From NCBI GenBank assembly GCA_030435675.1, contig CM059622.1, forward strand, positions 12,028,001-12,092,000: a stretch of DNA of 64,000 nt. Reading direction: 5' to 3'. This DNA is from Steinernema hermaphroditum. Lineage: Eukaryota; Nematoda; Chromadorea; Rhabditida; Steinernematidae. Position numbers and translations under genes: made by a program. The notes under the pieces are model-generated. The model was not told where the DNA came from. It did no database searches and worked only from the letters and a program-made list of their open reading frames with translations. Shown here one piece after another: positions 41,301-55,400 of the stretch (positions are counted from its first letter, which is position 1; each line of letters begins with the position of its first letter).

Positions 41301-44200
41301 ATCCAATCATAAAAATGCTATGGTACTTTGGAGCAGGAGGGTCAGATGCAGAGCTTTTGGTATGAGCAAGAGCCCTGCTGTCTCGAATTGAAAGTTTTGC
41401 AGGAAACTAAGATAGTCCGCACGAAATCCAACGAGAATAAGCGCGTTCGATCAGGCTCGTGCAGTTCTACAAGATCCAATCATAAAAATGCTATAGTACT
41501 TTGGAGCAGGAGGGTCAGATGCAGAGCTTTTGGTATGAGCAAGGGCCCTGCTGTCTCGAATTGAAAGTTTTGCAGGAAACTAAGATAGTCCGCAGGAAAT
41601 CCAACGGGAATAGGCGCGTTCGATCAGGCTCGTGCAGTTCTACAAGATCCAATCATAAAAATGCTATAGTACTTTGGAGCAGGAGGGTCAGATGCAGAAC
41701 TCTTTGTATGAGCAAGGGCCCTGCTGTCTCGAATTGAAAGTTTTGCAGGAAACTAAGATAGTCCACAGTAAATCCAACGAGAATAGGCGCGTTCGATCAG
41801 GCTCGTGCAGTTCTACAAGATCCAATCATAAAAATGATATGGTACTTTGGAGCAGGAGGGTCAGATGCAGAGCTTTTGGTATGAGCAAGGGCCCTGCTGT
41901 CTCGAATTGAAAGTTTTGCAGGAAACTAAGATAGTCCGCAGGAAATCCAACGGGAATAGGCGCGTTCGATCAGGCTCGTGCAGTTCTACAAGATCCAATC
42001 ATAAAAATGCTATAGTACTTTGGAGCAGGAGGGTCAGATGCAGAACTCTTTGTATGAGCAAGGGCCCTGCTGTCTCGAATTGAAAGTTTTGCAGGAAACT
42101 AAGATAGTCCGCAGGAAATCCAACGGGAATAGGCGCGTTCGATCAGGCTCGTGCAGTTCTACAAGATCCAATCATAAAAATGCTATAGTACTTTGGAGCA
42201 GGAGGGTCAGATGCAAAACTCTTTGTATGAACAAGGCCCTATCTGTCTCGAATTGAAAGTTTTGCAGGAAACTAAGATAGTCCACAGGAATCCCAACGGG
42301 AATAGGCGCGTTCGATCAGGCTCGTGCAGTTCTACAAGATCCAATCATAAAAATGATATGGTACTTTGGAGCAGGAGGGTCAGATGCAGAGCTTTTGGTA
42401 TGAGCAAGGGCCCTGCTGTCTCGAATTGAAAGTTTTGCAGGAAACTAAGATAGTCCACAGTAATCCCAACGGGAATAGGCGCGTTCGATCAGGCTCGTGC
42501 AGTTCTACAAGATCCAATCATAAAAATGCTATGGTACTTTGGAGCAGGAGGGTCAGATGCAGAACTCTTTGTATGAACAAGGCCCTATCTGTCTCGAATT
42601 GAAAGTTTTGCAGGAAACTAAGATAGTCCGCACGAAATCCAACGAGAATAGGCGCGTTCGATCAGGCTCGTGCAGTTCTACAAGATCCAATCATAAAAAT
42701 GCTATAGTACTTTGGAGCAGGAGGGTCAGACGCAGAACTCTTTGTGTGAGCAAGGACCCCACTGTCTCGAATTGAAAGTTTTGCAGGAAACTAAGATAAT
42801 CCACAGCAATCCCAACGGGAATAGGCGCGTTCGATCAGGCTCGTGCAGTTCTACAAGATCCAATCATAAAAATGCTATAGTACTTTGGAGCAGGAGGGTC
42901 AGATGCAGAACTCTTTGTATGAGCAAGGACCCTGCTGTCTCGAATTGAAAGTTTTGCAGGAAACTAAGATAGTCCACAGTAATCCCAACGGGAATAGGCG
43001 CGTTCGATCAGGCTCGTGCAGTTCTACAAGATCCAATCATAAAAATGCTATGGTACTTTGGAGCAGGAGGGTCAGATGCAGAACTCTTTGTATGAACAAG
43101 GCCCTATCTGTCTCGAATTGAAAGTTTTGCAGGAAACTAAGATAGTCCACAGTAAATCCAACGAGAATAGGCGCGTTCGATCAGGCTCGTGCAGTTCTAC
43201 AAGATCCAATCATAAAAATGCTATGGTACTTTGGAGCAGGAGGGTCAGATGCAGAGCTTTTGGTATGAGCAAGGGCCCTGCTGTCTCGAATTGAAAGTTT
43301 TGCAGGAAACTAAGATAGTCCACAGTAATCCCAACGGGAATAGGCGCGTTCGATCAGGCTCGTGCAGTTCTACAAGATCCAATCATAAAAATGCTATGGT
43401 ACTTTGGAGCAGGAGGGTCAGATGCAGAGCTTTTGGTATGAGCAAGGGCCCTGCTGTCTCGAATTGAAAGTTTTGCAGGAAACTAAGATAGTCCACAGTA
43501 ATCCCAACGGGAATAGGCGCGTTCGATCAGGCTCGTGCAGTTCTACAAGATCCAATCATAAAAATGCTATGGTACTTTGGAGCAGGAGGGTCAGATGCAG
43601 AACTCTTTGTATGAACAAGGCCCTATCTGTCTCGAATTGAAAGTTTTGCAGGAAACTAAGATAGTCCGCACGAAATCCAACGAGAATAGGCGCGTTCGAT
43701 CAGGCTCGTGCAGTTCTACAAGATCCAATCATAAAAATGCTATAGTACTTTGGAGCAGGAGGGTCAGATGCAGAACTCTTTGTGTGAGCAAGGACCCAAC
43801 TGTCTCGAATTGAAAGTTTTGCAGGAAACTAAGATAATCCACAGCAATCCCAACGGGAATAGGCGCGTTCGATCAGGCTCGTGCAGTTCTACAAGATCCA
43901 ATCATAAAAATGCTATAGTACTTTGGAGCAGGAGGGTCAGATGCAGAACTCTTTGTATGAGCAAGGGCCCTGCTGTCTCGAATTGAAAGTTTTGCAGGAA
44001 ACTAAGATAGTCCACAGTAATCCCAACGGGAATAGGCGCGTTCGATCAGGCTCGTGCAGTTCTACAAGATCCAATCATAAAAATGCTATGGTACTTTGGA
44101 GCAGGAGGGTCAGATGCAGAACTCTTTGTATGAACAAGGCCCTATCTGTCTCGAATTGAAAGTTTTGCAGGAAACTAAGATAGTCCACAGTAAATCCAAC

Positions 44201-44440
44201 AGGAATAGGCGCGTTGATAGGCTGTGAGTTTAAAGATCAAATAATAAAAATGTATGGTATTTTGGAGAGGAGGGTAAGATGAAGAGTTTTTGGAAAAGAA
44301 GGGCCTTTTTTTTAAAAAAAAAATTTTAAAAAAAAAAAAAATAATCATCCAACGAGAATAGGCGCGTTCGATCAGGCTTGTGCAGTTCTAAAAAATCCAA
44401 AAAAAAAAAAGTTATGGTAATTTGGGGAAGGAGGGTCAGA
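44201..44440 (+). repeat. Corrupted A-rich satellite patch
   Basis: Satellite sequence degrades into A and T homopolymers (runs of 8-14) with dropped bases, then recovers. The phase is 20 bp short over this patch. The mix of lost bases and homopolymers is unlike any other monomer. Confidence 0.85.
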
Positions 44441-47400
44441 TGCAGAACTCTTTGTATGAACAAGGCCCTATCTGTCTCGAATTGAAAGTTTTGCAGGAAA
44501 CTAAGATAGTCCGCACGAAATCCAACGAGAATAGGCGCGTTCGATCAGGCTCGTGCAGTTCTACAAGATCCAATCATAAAAATGCTATAGTACTTTGGAG
44601 CAGGAGGGTCAGATGCAGAACTCTTTGTATGAGCAAGGGCCCTGCTGTCTCGAATTGAAAGTTTTGCAGGAAACTAAGATAGTCCACAGTAAATCCAACG
44701 AAAATAGGCGCGTTCGATCAGGCTCGTGCAGTTCTACAAGATCCAATCATAAAAATGCTATAGTACTTTGGAGCAGGAGGGTCAGATGCAGAACTCTTTG
44801 TATGAGCAAGGACCCTGCTGTCTCGAATTGAAAGTTTTGCAGGAAACTAAGATAGTCCACAGTAAATCCAACGAGAATAGGCGCGTTCGATCAGGCTCGT
44901 GCAGTTCTACGAGATCCAATCATAAAAATGCTATGGTACTTTGGAGCAGGAGGGTCAGATGCAGAGCTTTTGGTATGAGCAAGAGCCCTGCTGTCTCGAA
45001 TTGAAAGTTTTGCAGGAAACTAAGATAGTCCGCACGAAATCCAACGAGAATAAGCGCGTTCGATCAGGCTCGTGCAGTTCTACAAGATCCAATCATAAAA
45101 ATGCTATAGTACTTTGGAGCAGGAGGGTCAGATGCAGAGCTTTTGGTATGAGCAAGGGCCCTGCTGTCTCGAATTGAAAGTTTTGCAGGAAACTAAGATA
45201 GTCCGCAGGAAATCCAACGGGAATAGGCGCGTTCGATCAGGCTCGTGCAGTTCTACAAGATCCAATCATAAAAATGCTATAGTACTTTGGAGCAGGAGGG
45301 TCAGATGCAGAACTCTTTGTATGAGCAAGGGCCCTGCTGTCTCGAATTGAAAGTTTTGCAGGAAACTAAGATAGTCCACAGTAAATCCAACGAGAATAGG
45401 CGCGTTCGATCAGGCTCGTGCAGTTCTACAAGATCCAATCATAAAAATGCTATAGTACTTTGGAGCAGGAGGGTCAGATGCAGAACTCTTTGTATGAGCA
45501 AGGACCCTGCTGTCTCGAATTGAAAGTTTTGCAGGAAACTAAGATAGTCCACAGTAATCCCAACGGGAATAGGCGCGTTCGATCAGGCTCGTGCAGTTCT
45601 ACAAGATCCAATCATAAAAATGCTATGGTACTTTGGAGCAGGAGGGTCAGATGCAGAACTCTTTGTATGAACAAGGCCCTATCTGTCTCGAATTGAAAGT
45701 TTTGCAGGAAACTAAGATAGTCCACAGTAAATCCAACGAGAATAGGCGCGTTCGATCAGGCTCGTGCAGTTCTACAAGATCCAATCATAAAAATGCTATG
45801 GTACTTTGGAGCAGGAGGGTCAGATGCAGAGCTTTTGGTATGAGCAAGGGCCCTGCTGTCTCGAATTGAAAGTTTTGCAGGAAACTAAGATAGTCCACAG
45901 TAATCCCAACGGGAATAGGCGCGTTCGATCAGGCTCGTGCAGTTCTACAAGATCCAATCATAAAAATGCTATGGTACTTTGGAGCAGGAGGGTCAGATGC
46001 AGAACTCTTTGTATGAACAAGGCCCTATCTGTCTCGAATTGAAAGTTTTGCAGGAAACTAAGATAGTCCGCACGAAATCCAACGAGAATAGGCGCGTTCG
46101 ATCAGGCTCGTGCAGTTCTACAAGATCCAATCATAAAAATGCTATAGTACTTTGGAGCAGGAGGGTCAGATGCAGAACTCTTTGTATGAGCAAGGGCCCT
46201 GCTGTCTCGAATTGAAAGTTTTGCAGGAAACTAAGATAGTCCACAGTAAATCCAACGAAAATAGGCGCGTTCGATCAGGCTCGTGCAGTTCTACAAGATC
46301 CAATCATAAAAATGCTATAGTACTTTGGAGCAGGAGGGTCAGATGCAGAACTCTTTGTATGAGCAAGGACCCTGCTGTCTCGAATTGAAAGTTTTGCAGG
46401 AAACTAAGATAGTCCACAGTAAATCCAACGAGAATAGGCGCGTTCGATCAGGCTCGTGCAGTTCTACGAGATCCAATCATAAAAATGCTATGGTACTTTG
46501 GAGCAGGAGGGTCAGATGCAGAGCTTTTGGTATGAGCAAGAGCCCTGCTGTCTCGAATTGAAAGTTTTGCAGGAAACTAAGATAGTCCGCACGAAATCCA
46601 ACGAGAATAAGCGCGTTCGATCAGGCTCGTGCAGTTCTACAAGATCCAATCATAAAAATGCTATAGTACTTTGGAGCAGGAGGGTCAGATGCAGAGCTTT
46701 TGGTATGAGCAAGGGCCCTGCTGTCTCGAATTGAAAGTTTTGCAGGAAACTAAGATAGTCCGCAGGAAATCCAACGGGAATAGGCGCGTTCGATCAGGCT
46801 CGTGCAGTTCTACAAGATCCAATCATAAAAATGCTATAGTACTTTGGAGCAGGAGGGTCAGATGCAGAACTCTTTGTATGAGCAAGGGCCCTGCTGTCTC
46901 GAATTGAAAGTTTTGCAGGAAACTAAGATAATCCACAGCAATCCCAACGGGAATAGGCGCGTTCGATCAGGCTCGTGCAGTTCTACAAGATCCAATCATA
47001 AAAATGCTATGGTACTTTGGAGCAGGAGGGTCAGATGCAGAACTCTTTGTATGAACAAGGCCCTATCTGTCTCGAATTGAAAGTTTTGCAGGAAACTAAG
47101 ATAGTCCACAGTAAATCCAACGAGAATAGGCGCGTTCGATCAGGCTCGTGCAGTTCTACAAGATCCAATCATAAAAATGCTATGGTACTTTGGAGCAGGA
47201 GGGTCAGATGCAGAGCTTTTGGTATGAGCAAGGGCCCTGCTGTCTCGAATTGAAAGTTTTGCAGGAAACTAAGATAGTCCGCAGGAAATCCAACGGGAAT
47301 AGGCGCGTTCGATCAGGCTCGTGCAGTTCTACAAGATCCAATCATAAAAATGCTATAGTACTTTGGAGCAGGAGGGTCAGATGCAGAACTCTTTGTATGA

Positions 47401-49265
47401 GCAAGGGCCCTGCTGTCTCGAATTGAAAGTTTTGCAGGAAACTAAGATAGTCCACAGGAATCCCAACGGGAATAGGCGCGTTCGATCAGGCTCGTGCAGT
47501 TCTACAAGATCCAATCATAAAAATGCTATAGTACTTTGGAGCAGGAGGGTCAGATGCAGAACTCTTTGTATGAACAAGGCCCTATCTGTCTCGAATTGAA
47601 AGTTTTGCAGGAAACTAAGATAATCCACAGCAATCCCAACGGGAATAGGCGCGTTCGATCAGGCTCGTGCAGTTCTACAAGATCCAATCATAAAAATGCT
47701 ATAGTACTTTGGAGCAGGAGGGTCAGATGCAGAGCTTTTGGTATGAGCAAGAGCCCTGCTGTCTCGAATTGAAAGTTTTGCAGGAAACTAAGATAGTCCG
47801 CAGGAAATCCAACGGGAATAGGCGCGTTCGATCAGGCTCGTGCAGTTCTACAAGATCCAATCATAAAAATGCTATGGTACTTTGGAGCAGGAGGGTCAGA
47901 TGCAGAACTCTTTGTATGAACAAGGCCCTATCTGTCTCGAATTGAAAGTTTTGCAGGAAACTAAGATAATCCACAGCAATCCCAACGGGAATAGGCGCGT
48001 TCGATCAGGCTCGTGCAGTTCTACAAGATCCAATCATAAAAATGCTATAGTACTTTGGAGCAGGAGGGTCAGATGCAGAGCTTTTGGTATGAGCAAGAGC
48101 CCTGCTGTCTCGAATTGAAAGTTTTGCAGGAAACTAAGATAGTCCGCAGGAAATCCAACGGGAATAGGCGCGTTCGATCAGGCTCGTGCAGTTCTACAAG
48201 ATCCAATCATAAAAATGCTATAGTACTTTGGAGCAGGAGGGTCAGATGCAGAGCTTTTGGTATGAGCAAGGGCCCTGCTGTCTCGAATTGAAAGTTTTGC
48301 AGGAAACTAGGATAGTCCACAGGAATCCCAACGGGAATAGGCGCGTTCGATCAGGCTCGTGCAGTTCTACAAGATCCAATCATAAAAATGCTATAGTACT
48401 TTGGAGCAGGAGGGTCAGATGCAGAGCTTTTGGTATGAGCAAGGGCCCTGCTGTCTCGAATTGAAAGTTTTGCAGGAAACTAAGATAGTCCGCAGGAAAT
48501 CCAACGGGAATAGGCGCGTTCGATCAGGCTCGTGCAGTTCTACAAGATCCAATCATAAAAATGCTATAGTACTTTGGAGCAGGAGGGTCAGATGCAAAAC
48601 TCTTTGTATGAACAAGGCCCTATCTGTCTCGAATTGAAAGTTTTGCAGGAAACTAGGATAGTCCACAGGAATCCCAACGGGAATAGGCGCGTTCGATCAG
48701 GCTCGTGCAGTTCTACAAGATCCAATCATAAAAATGCTATAGTACTTTGGAGCAGGAGGGTCAGATGCAGAGCTTTTGGTATGAGCAAGGGCCCTGCTGT
48801 CTCGAATTGAAAGTTTTGCAGGAAACTAAGATAGTCCGCAGGAAATCCAACGGGAATAGGCGCGTTCGATCAGGCTCGTGCAGTTCTACAAGATCCAATC
48901 ATAAAAATGCTATAGTACTTTGGAGCAGGAGGGTCAGATGCAAAACTCTTTGTATGAACAAGGCCCTATCTGTCTCGAATTGAAAGTTTTGCAGGAAACT
49001 AGGATAGTCCACAGGAATCCCAACGGGAATAGGCGCGTTCGATCAGGCTCGTGCAGTTCTACAAGATCCAATCATAAAAATGCTATAGTACTTTGGAGCA
49101 GGAGGGTCAGATGCAGAGCTTTTGGTATGAGCAAGGGCCCTGCTGTCTCGAATTGAAAGTTTTGCAGGAAACTAAGATAATCCACAGCAATCCCAACGGG
49201 AATAGGCGCGTTCGATCAGGCTCGTGCAGTTCTACAAGATCCAATCATAAAAATGCTATAGTACT

Positions 49266-49442
49266 TTGGAGCAGGAGGGTCAGATGCAGAGCTTTTGGTA
49301 TGAGCAAGGGCCCTGCTGTCTCGAATTGAAAGTTTTGTTTTGAGGAAACTAGGATAGTCCACAGGAATCCCAACGGGAATAGGCGCGTTCGATCAGGCTC
49401 GTGCAGTTCTACAAGATCCAATCATAAAAATGCTATGGTACT
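49266..49442 (+). repeat. 177-bp satellite length variant
   Basis: AGTTTTGCAGGAAACT reads AGTTTTGTTTTGAGGAAACT here, replacing C with TTTTG (+4 bp). It is the only clean length change in the array. Confidence 0.9.
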
Positions 49443-52400
49443 TTGGAGCAGGAGGGTCAGATGCAGAACTCTTTGTATGAACAAGGCCCTATCTGTCTCG
49501 AATTGAAAGTTTTGCAGGAAACTAAGATAGTCCACAGGAATCCCAACGGGAATAGGCGCGTTCGATCAGGCTCGTGCAGTTCTACAAGATCCAATCATAA
49601 AAATGCTATAGTACTTTGGAGCAGGAGGGTCAGACGCAGAACTCTTTGTGTGAGCAAGGACCCCACTGTCTCGAATTGAAAGTTTTGCAGGAAACTAAGA
49701 TAATCCACAGCAATCCCAACGGGAATAGGCGCGTTCGATCAGGCTCGTGCAGTTCTACAAGATCCAATCATAAAAATGCTATAGTACTTTGGAGCAGGAG
49801 GGTCAGATGCAGAACTCTTTGTATGAGCAAGGACCCTGCTGTCTCGAATTGAAAGTTTTGCAGGAAACTAAGATAGTCCACAGTAATCCCAACGGGAATA
49901 GGCGCGTTCGATCAGGCTCGTGCAGTTCTACAAGATCCAATCATAAAAATGCTATGGTACTTTGGAGCAGGAGGGTCAGATGCAGAACTCTTTGTATGAA
50001 CAAGGCCCTATCTGTCTCGAATTGAAAGTTTTGCAGGAAACTAAGATAGTCCACAGGAATCCCAACGAGAATAGGCGCGTTCGATCAGGCTCGTGCAGTT
50101 CTACAAGATCCAATCATAAAAATGCTATAGTACTTTGGAGCAGGAGGGTCAGATGCAGAACTCTTTGTATGAGCAAGGACCCTGCTGTCTCGAATTGAAA
50201 GTTTTGCAGGAAACTAAGATAGTCCACAGTAAATCCAACGAGAATAGGCGCGTTCGATCAGGCTCGTGCAGTTCTACAAGATCCAATCATAAAAATGCTA
50301 TGGTACTTTGGAGCAGGAGGGTCAGATGCAGAACTCTTTGTATGAACAAGGCCCTATCTGTCTCGAATTGAAAGTTTTGCAGGAAACTAAGATAGTCCAC
50401 AGTAAATCCAACGAGAATAGGCGCGTTCGATCAGGCTCGTGCAGTTCTACAAGATCCAATCATAAAAATGCTATGGTACTTTGGAGCAGGAGGGTCAGAT
50501 GCAGAGCTTTTGGTATGAGCAAGGGCCCTGCTGTCTCGAATTGAAAGTTTTGCAGGAAACTAAGATAGTCCACAGTAATCCCAACGGGAATAGGCGCGTT
50601 CGATCAGGCTCGTGCAGTTCTACAAGATCCAATCATAAAAATGCTATGGTACTTTGGAGCAGGAGGGTCAGATGCAGAACTCTTTGTATGAACAAGGCCC
50701 TATCTGTCTCGAATTGAAAGTTTTGCAGGAAACTAAGATAGTCCGCAGGAAATCCAACGCGAATAGGCGCGTTCGATCAGGCTCGTGCAGTTCTACAAGA
50801 TCCAATCATAAAAATGCTATAGTACTTTGGAGCAGGAGGGTCAGACGCAGAACTCTTTGTGTGAGCAAGGACCCCACTGTCTCGAATTGAAAGTTTTGCA
50901 GGAAACTAAGATAATCCACAGCAATCCCAACGGGAATAGGCGCGTTCGATCAGGCTCGTGCAGTTCTACAAGATCCAATCATAAAAATGCTATAGTACTT
51001 TGGAGCAGGAGGGTCAGATGCAGAGCTTTTGGTATGAGCAAGAGCCCTGCTGTCTCGAATTGAAAGTTTTGCAGGAAACTAAGATAGTCCGCACGAAATC
51101 CAACGAGAATAAGCGCGTTCGATCAGGCTCGTGCAGTTCTACAAGATCCAATCATAAAAATGCTATAGTACTTTGGAGCAGGAGGGTCAGATGCAGAGCT
51201 TTTGGTATGAGCAAGGGCCCTGCTGTCTCGAATTGAAAGTTTTGCAGGAAACTAAGATAGTCCGCAGGAAATCCAACGGGAATAGGCGCGTTCGATCAGG
51301 CTCGTGCAGTTCTACAAGATCCAATCATAAAAATGCTATAGTACTTTGGAGCAGGAGGGTCAGATGCAGAACTCTTTGTATGAGCAAGGGCCCTGCTGTC
51401 TCGAATTGAAAGTTTTGCAGGAAACTAAGATAGTCCACAGTAAATCCAACGAGAATAGGCGCGTTCGATCAGGCTCGTGCAGTTCTACAAGATCCAATCA
51501 TAAAAATGCTATAGTACTTTGGAGCAGGAGGGTCAGACGCAGAACTCTTTGTGTGAGCAAGGACCCCACTGTCTCGAATTGAAAGTTTTGCAGGAAACTA
51601 AGATAATCCACAGCAATCCCAACGGGAATAGGCGCGTTCGATCAGGCTCGTGCAGTTCTACAAGATCCAATCATAAAAATGCTATAGTACTTTGGAGCAG
51701 GAGGGTCAGATGCAGAACTCTTTGTATGAGCAAGGACCCTGCTGTCTCGAATTGAAAGTTTTGCAGGAAACTAAGATAGTCCACAGTAAATCCAACGAGA
51801 ATAGGCGCGTTCGATCAGGCTCGTGCAGTTCTACGAGATCCAATCATAAAAATGCTATGGTACTTTGGAGCAGGAGGGTCAGATGCAGAGCTTTTGGTAT
51901 GAGCAAGAGCCCTGCTGTCTCGAATTGAAAGTTTTGCAGGAAACTAAGATAGTCCACAGTAATCCCAACGGGAATAGGCGCGTTCGATCAGGCTCGTGCA
52001 GTTCTACAAGATCCAATCATAAAAATGCTATGGTACTTTGGAGCAGGAGGGTCAGATGCAGAACTCTTTGTATGAACAAGGCCCTATCTGTCTCGAATTG
52101 AAAGTTTTGCAGGAAACTAGGATAGTCCACAGGAATCCCAACGGGAATAGGCGCGTTCGATCAGGCTCGTGCAGTTCTACAAGATCCAATCATAAAAATG
52201 CTATAGTACTTTGGAGCAGGAGGGTCAGATGCAGAACTCTTTGTATGAGCAAGGCCCTATCTGTCTCGAATTGAAAGTTTTGCAGGAAACTAGGATAGTC
52301 CACAGGAATCCCAACGGGAATAGGCGCGTTCGATCAGGCTCGTGCAGTTCTACAAGATCCAATCATAAAAATGCTATGGTACTTTGGAGCAGGAGGGTCA

Positions 52401-55400
52401 GATGCAGAACTCTTTGTATGAACAAGGCCCTATCTGTCTCGAATTGAAAGTTTTGCAGGAAACTAAGATAGTCCACAGTAAATCCAACGAGAATAGGCGC
52501 GTTCGATCAGGCTCGTGCAGTTCTACAAGATCCAATCATAAAAATGCTATGGTACTTTGGAGCAGGAGGGTCAGATGCAAAACTCTTTGTATGAACAAGG
52601 CCCTATCTGTCTCGAATTGAAAGTTTTGCAGGAAACTAGGATAGTCCACAGGAATCCCAACGGGAATAGGCGCGTTCGATCAGGCTCGTGCAGTTCTACA
52701 AGATCCAATCATAAAAATGCTATAGTACTTTGGAGCAGGAGGGTCAGATGCAGAGCTTTTGGTATGAGCAAGGGCCCTGCTGTCTCGAATTGAAAGTTTT
52801 GCAGGAAACTAAGATAGTCCGCAGGAAATCCAACGGGAATAGGCGCGTTCGATCAGGCTCGTGCAGTTCTACAAGATCCAATCATAAAAATGCTATAGTA
52901 CTTTGGAGCAGGAGGGTCAGATGCAAAACTATTTGTATGAACAAGGCCCTATCTGTCTCGAATTGAAAGTTTTGCAGGAAACTAAGATAGTCCACAGTAA
53001 TCCCAACGGGAATAGGCGCGTTCGATCAGGCTCGTGCAGTTCTACGAGATCCAATCATAAAAATGCTATGGTACTTTGGAGCAGGAGGGTCAGATGCAGA
53101 GCTTTTGGTATGAGCAAGAGCCCTGCTGTCTCGAATTGAAAGTTTTGCAGGAAACTAAGATAGTCCGCAGGAAATCCAACGGGAATAGGCGCGTTCGATC
53201 AGGCTCGTGCAGTTCTACAAGATCCAATCATAAAAATGCTATAGTACTTTGGAGCAGGAGGGTCAGATGCAAAACTATTTGTATGAACAAGGCCCTATCT
53301 GTCTCGAATTGAAAGTTTTGCAGGAAACTAGGATAGTCCACAGGAATCCCAACGGGAATAGGCGCGTTCGATCAGGCTCGTGCAGTTCTACAAGATCCAA
53401 TCATAAAAATGCTATAGTACTTTGGAGCAGGAGGGTCAGATGCAGAGCTTTTGGTATGAGCAAGGGCCCTGCTGTCTCGAATTGAAAGTTTTGCAGGAAA
53501 CTAAGATAGTCCGCAGGAAATCCAACGGGAATAGGCGCGTTCGATCAGGCTCGTGCAGTTCTACAAGATCCAATCATAAAAATGCTATGGTACTTTGGAG
53601 CAGGAGGGTCAGATGCAGAACTCTTTGTATGAACAAGGCCCTATCTGTCTCGAATTGAAAGTTTTGCAGGAAACTAGGATAGTCCACAGGAATCCCAACG
53701 GGAATAGGCGCGTTCGATCAGGCTCGTGCAGTTCTACAAGATCCAATCATAAAAATGCTATAGTACTTTGGAGCAGGAGGGTCAGATGCAAAACTATTTG
53801 TATGAACAAGGCCCTATCTGTCTCGAATTGAAAGTTTTGCAGGAAACTAAGATAGTCCACAGTAATCCCAACGGGAATAGGCGCGTTCGATCAGGCTCGT
53901 GCAGTTCTACAAGATCCAATCATAAAAATGCTATGGTACTTTGGAGCAGGAGGGTCAGATGCAGAACTCTTTGTATGAACAAGGCCCTATCTGTCTCGAA
54001 TTGAAAGTTTTGCAGGAAACTAGGATAGTCCACAGGAATCCCAACGGGAATAGGCGCGTTCGATCAGGCTCGTGCAGTTCTACAAGATCCAATCATAAAA
54101 ATGCTATAGTACTTTGGAGCAGGAGGGTCAGATGCAAAACTCTTTGTATGAACAAGGCCCTATCTGTCTCGAATTGAAAGTTTTGCAGGAAACTAGGATA
54201 GTCCACAGGAATCCCAACGGGAATAGGCGCGTTCGATCAGGCTCGTGCAGTTCTACAAGATCCAATCATAAAAATGCTATAGTACTTTGGAGCAGGAGGG
54301 TCAGATGCAGAGCTTTTGGTATGAGCAAGGGCCCTGCTGTCTCGAATTGAAAGTTTTGCAGGAAACTAAGATAGTCCGCAGGAAATCCAACGGGAATAGG
54401 CGCGTTCGATCAGGCTCGTGCAGTTCTACAAGATCCAATCATAAAAATGCTATAGTACTTTGGAGCAGGAGGGTCAGATGCAAAACTCTTTGTATGAACA
54501 AGGCCCTATCTGTCTCGAATTGAAAGTTTTGCAGGAAACTAGGATAGTCCACAGGAATCCCAACGGGAATAGGCGCGTTCGATCAGGCTCGTGCAGTTCT
54601 ACAAGATCCAATCATAAAAATGCTATAGTACTTTGGAGCAGGAGGGTCAGATGCAGAGCTTTTGGTATGAGCAAGGGCCCTGCTGTCTCGAATTGAAAGT
54701 TTTGCAGGAAACTAAGATAGTCCGCAGGAAATCCAACGGGAATAGGCGCGTTCGATCAGGCTCGTGCAGTTCTACAAGATCCAATCATAAAAATGCTATA
54801 GTACTTTGGAGCAGGAGGGTCAGATGCAAAACTCTTTGTATGAACAAGGCCCTATCTGTCTCGAATTGAAAGTTTTGCAGGAAACTAGGATAGTCCACAG
54901 GAATCCCAACGGGAATAGGCGCGTTCGATCAGGCTCGTGCAGTTCTACAAGATCCAATCATAAAAATGCTATAGTACTTTGGAGCAGGAGGGTCAGATGC
55001 AAAACTCTTTGTATGAACAAGGCCCTATCTGTCTCGAATTGAAAGTTTTGCAGGAAACTAAGATAGTCCGCAGGAAATCCAACGGGAATAGGCGCGTTCG
55101 ATCAGGCTCGTGCAGTTCTACAAGATCCAATCATAAAAATGCTATAGTACTTTGGAGCAGGAGGGTCAGATGCAAAACTATTTGTATGAACAAGGCCCTA
55201 TCTGTCTCGAATTGAAAGTTTTGCAGGAAACTAAGATAGTCAACAGTAATCCCAACGGGAATAGGCGCGTTCGATCAGGCTCGTGCAGTTCTACGAGATC
55301 CAATGATAAAAATGCTATGGTACTTTGGAGCAGGAGGGTCAGATGCAGAGCTTTTGGTATGAGCAAGAGCCCTGCTGTCTCGAATTGAAAGTTTTGCAGG

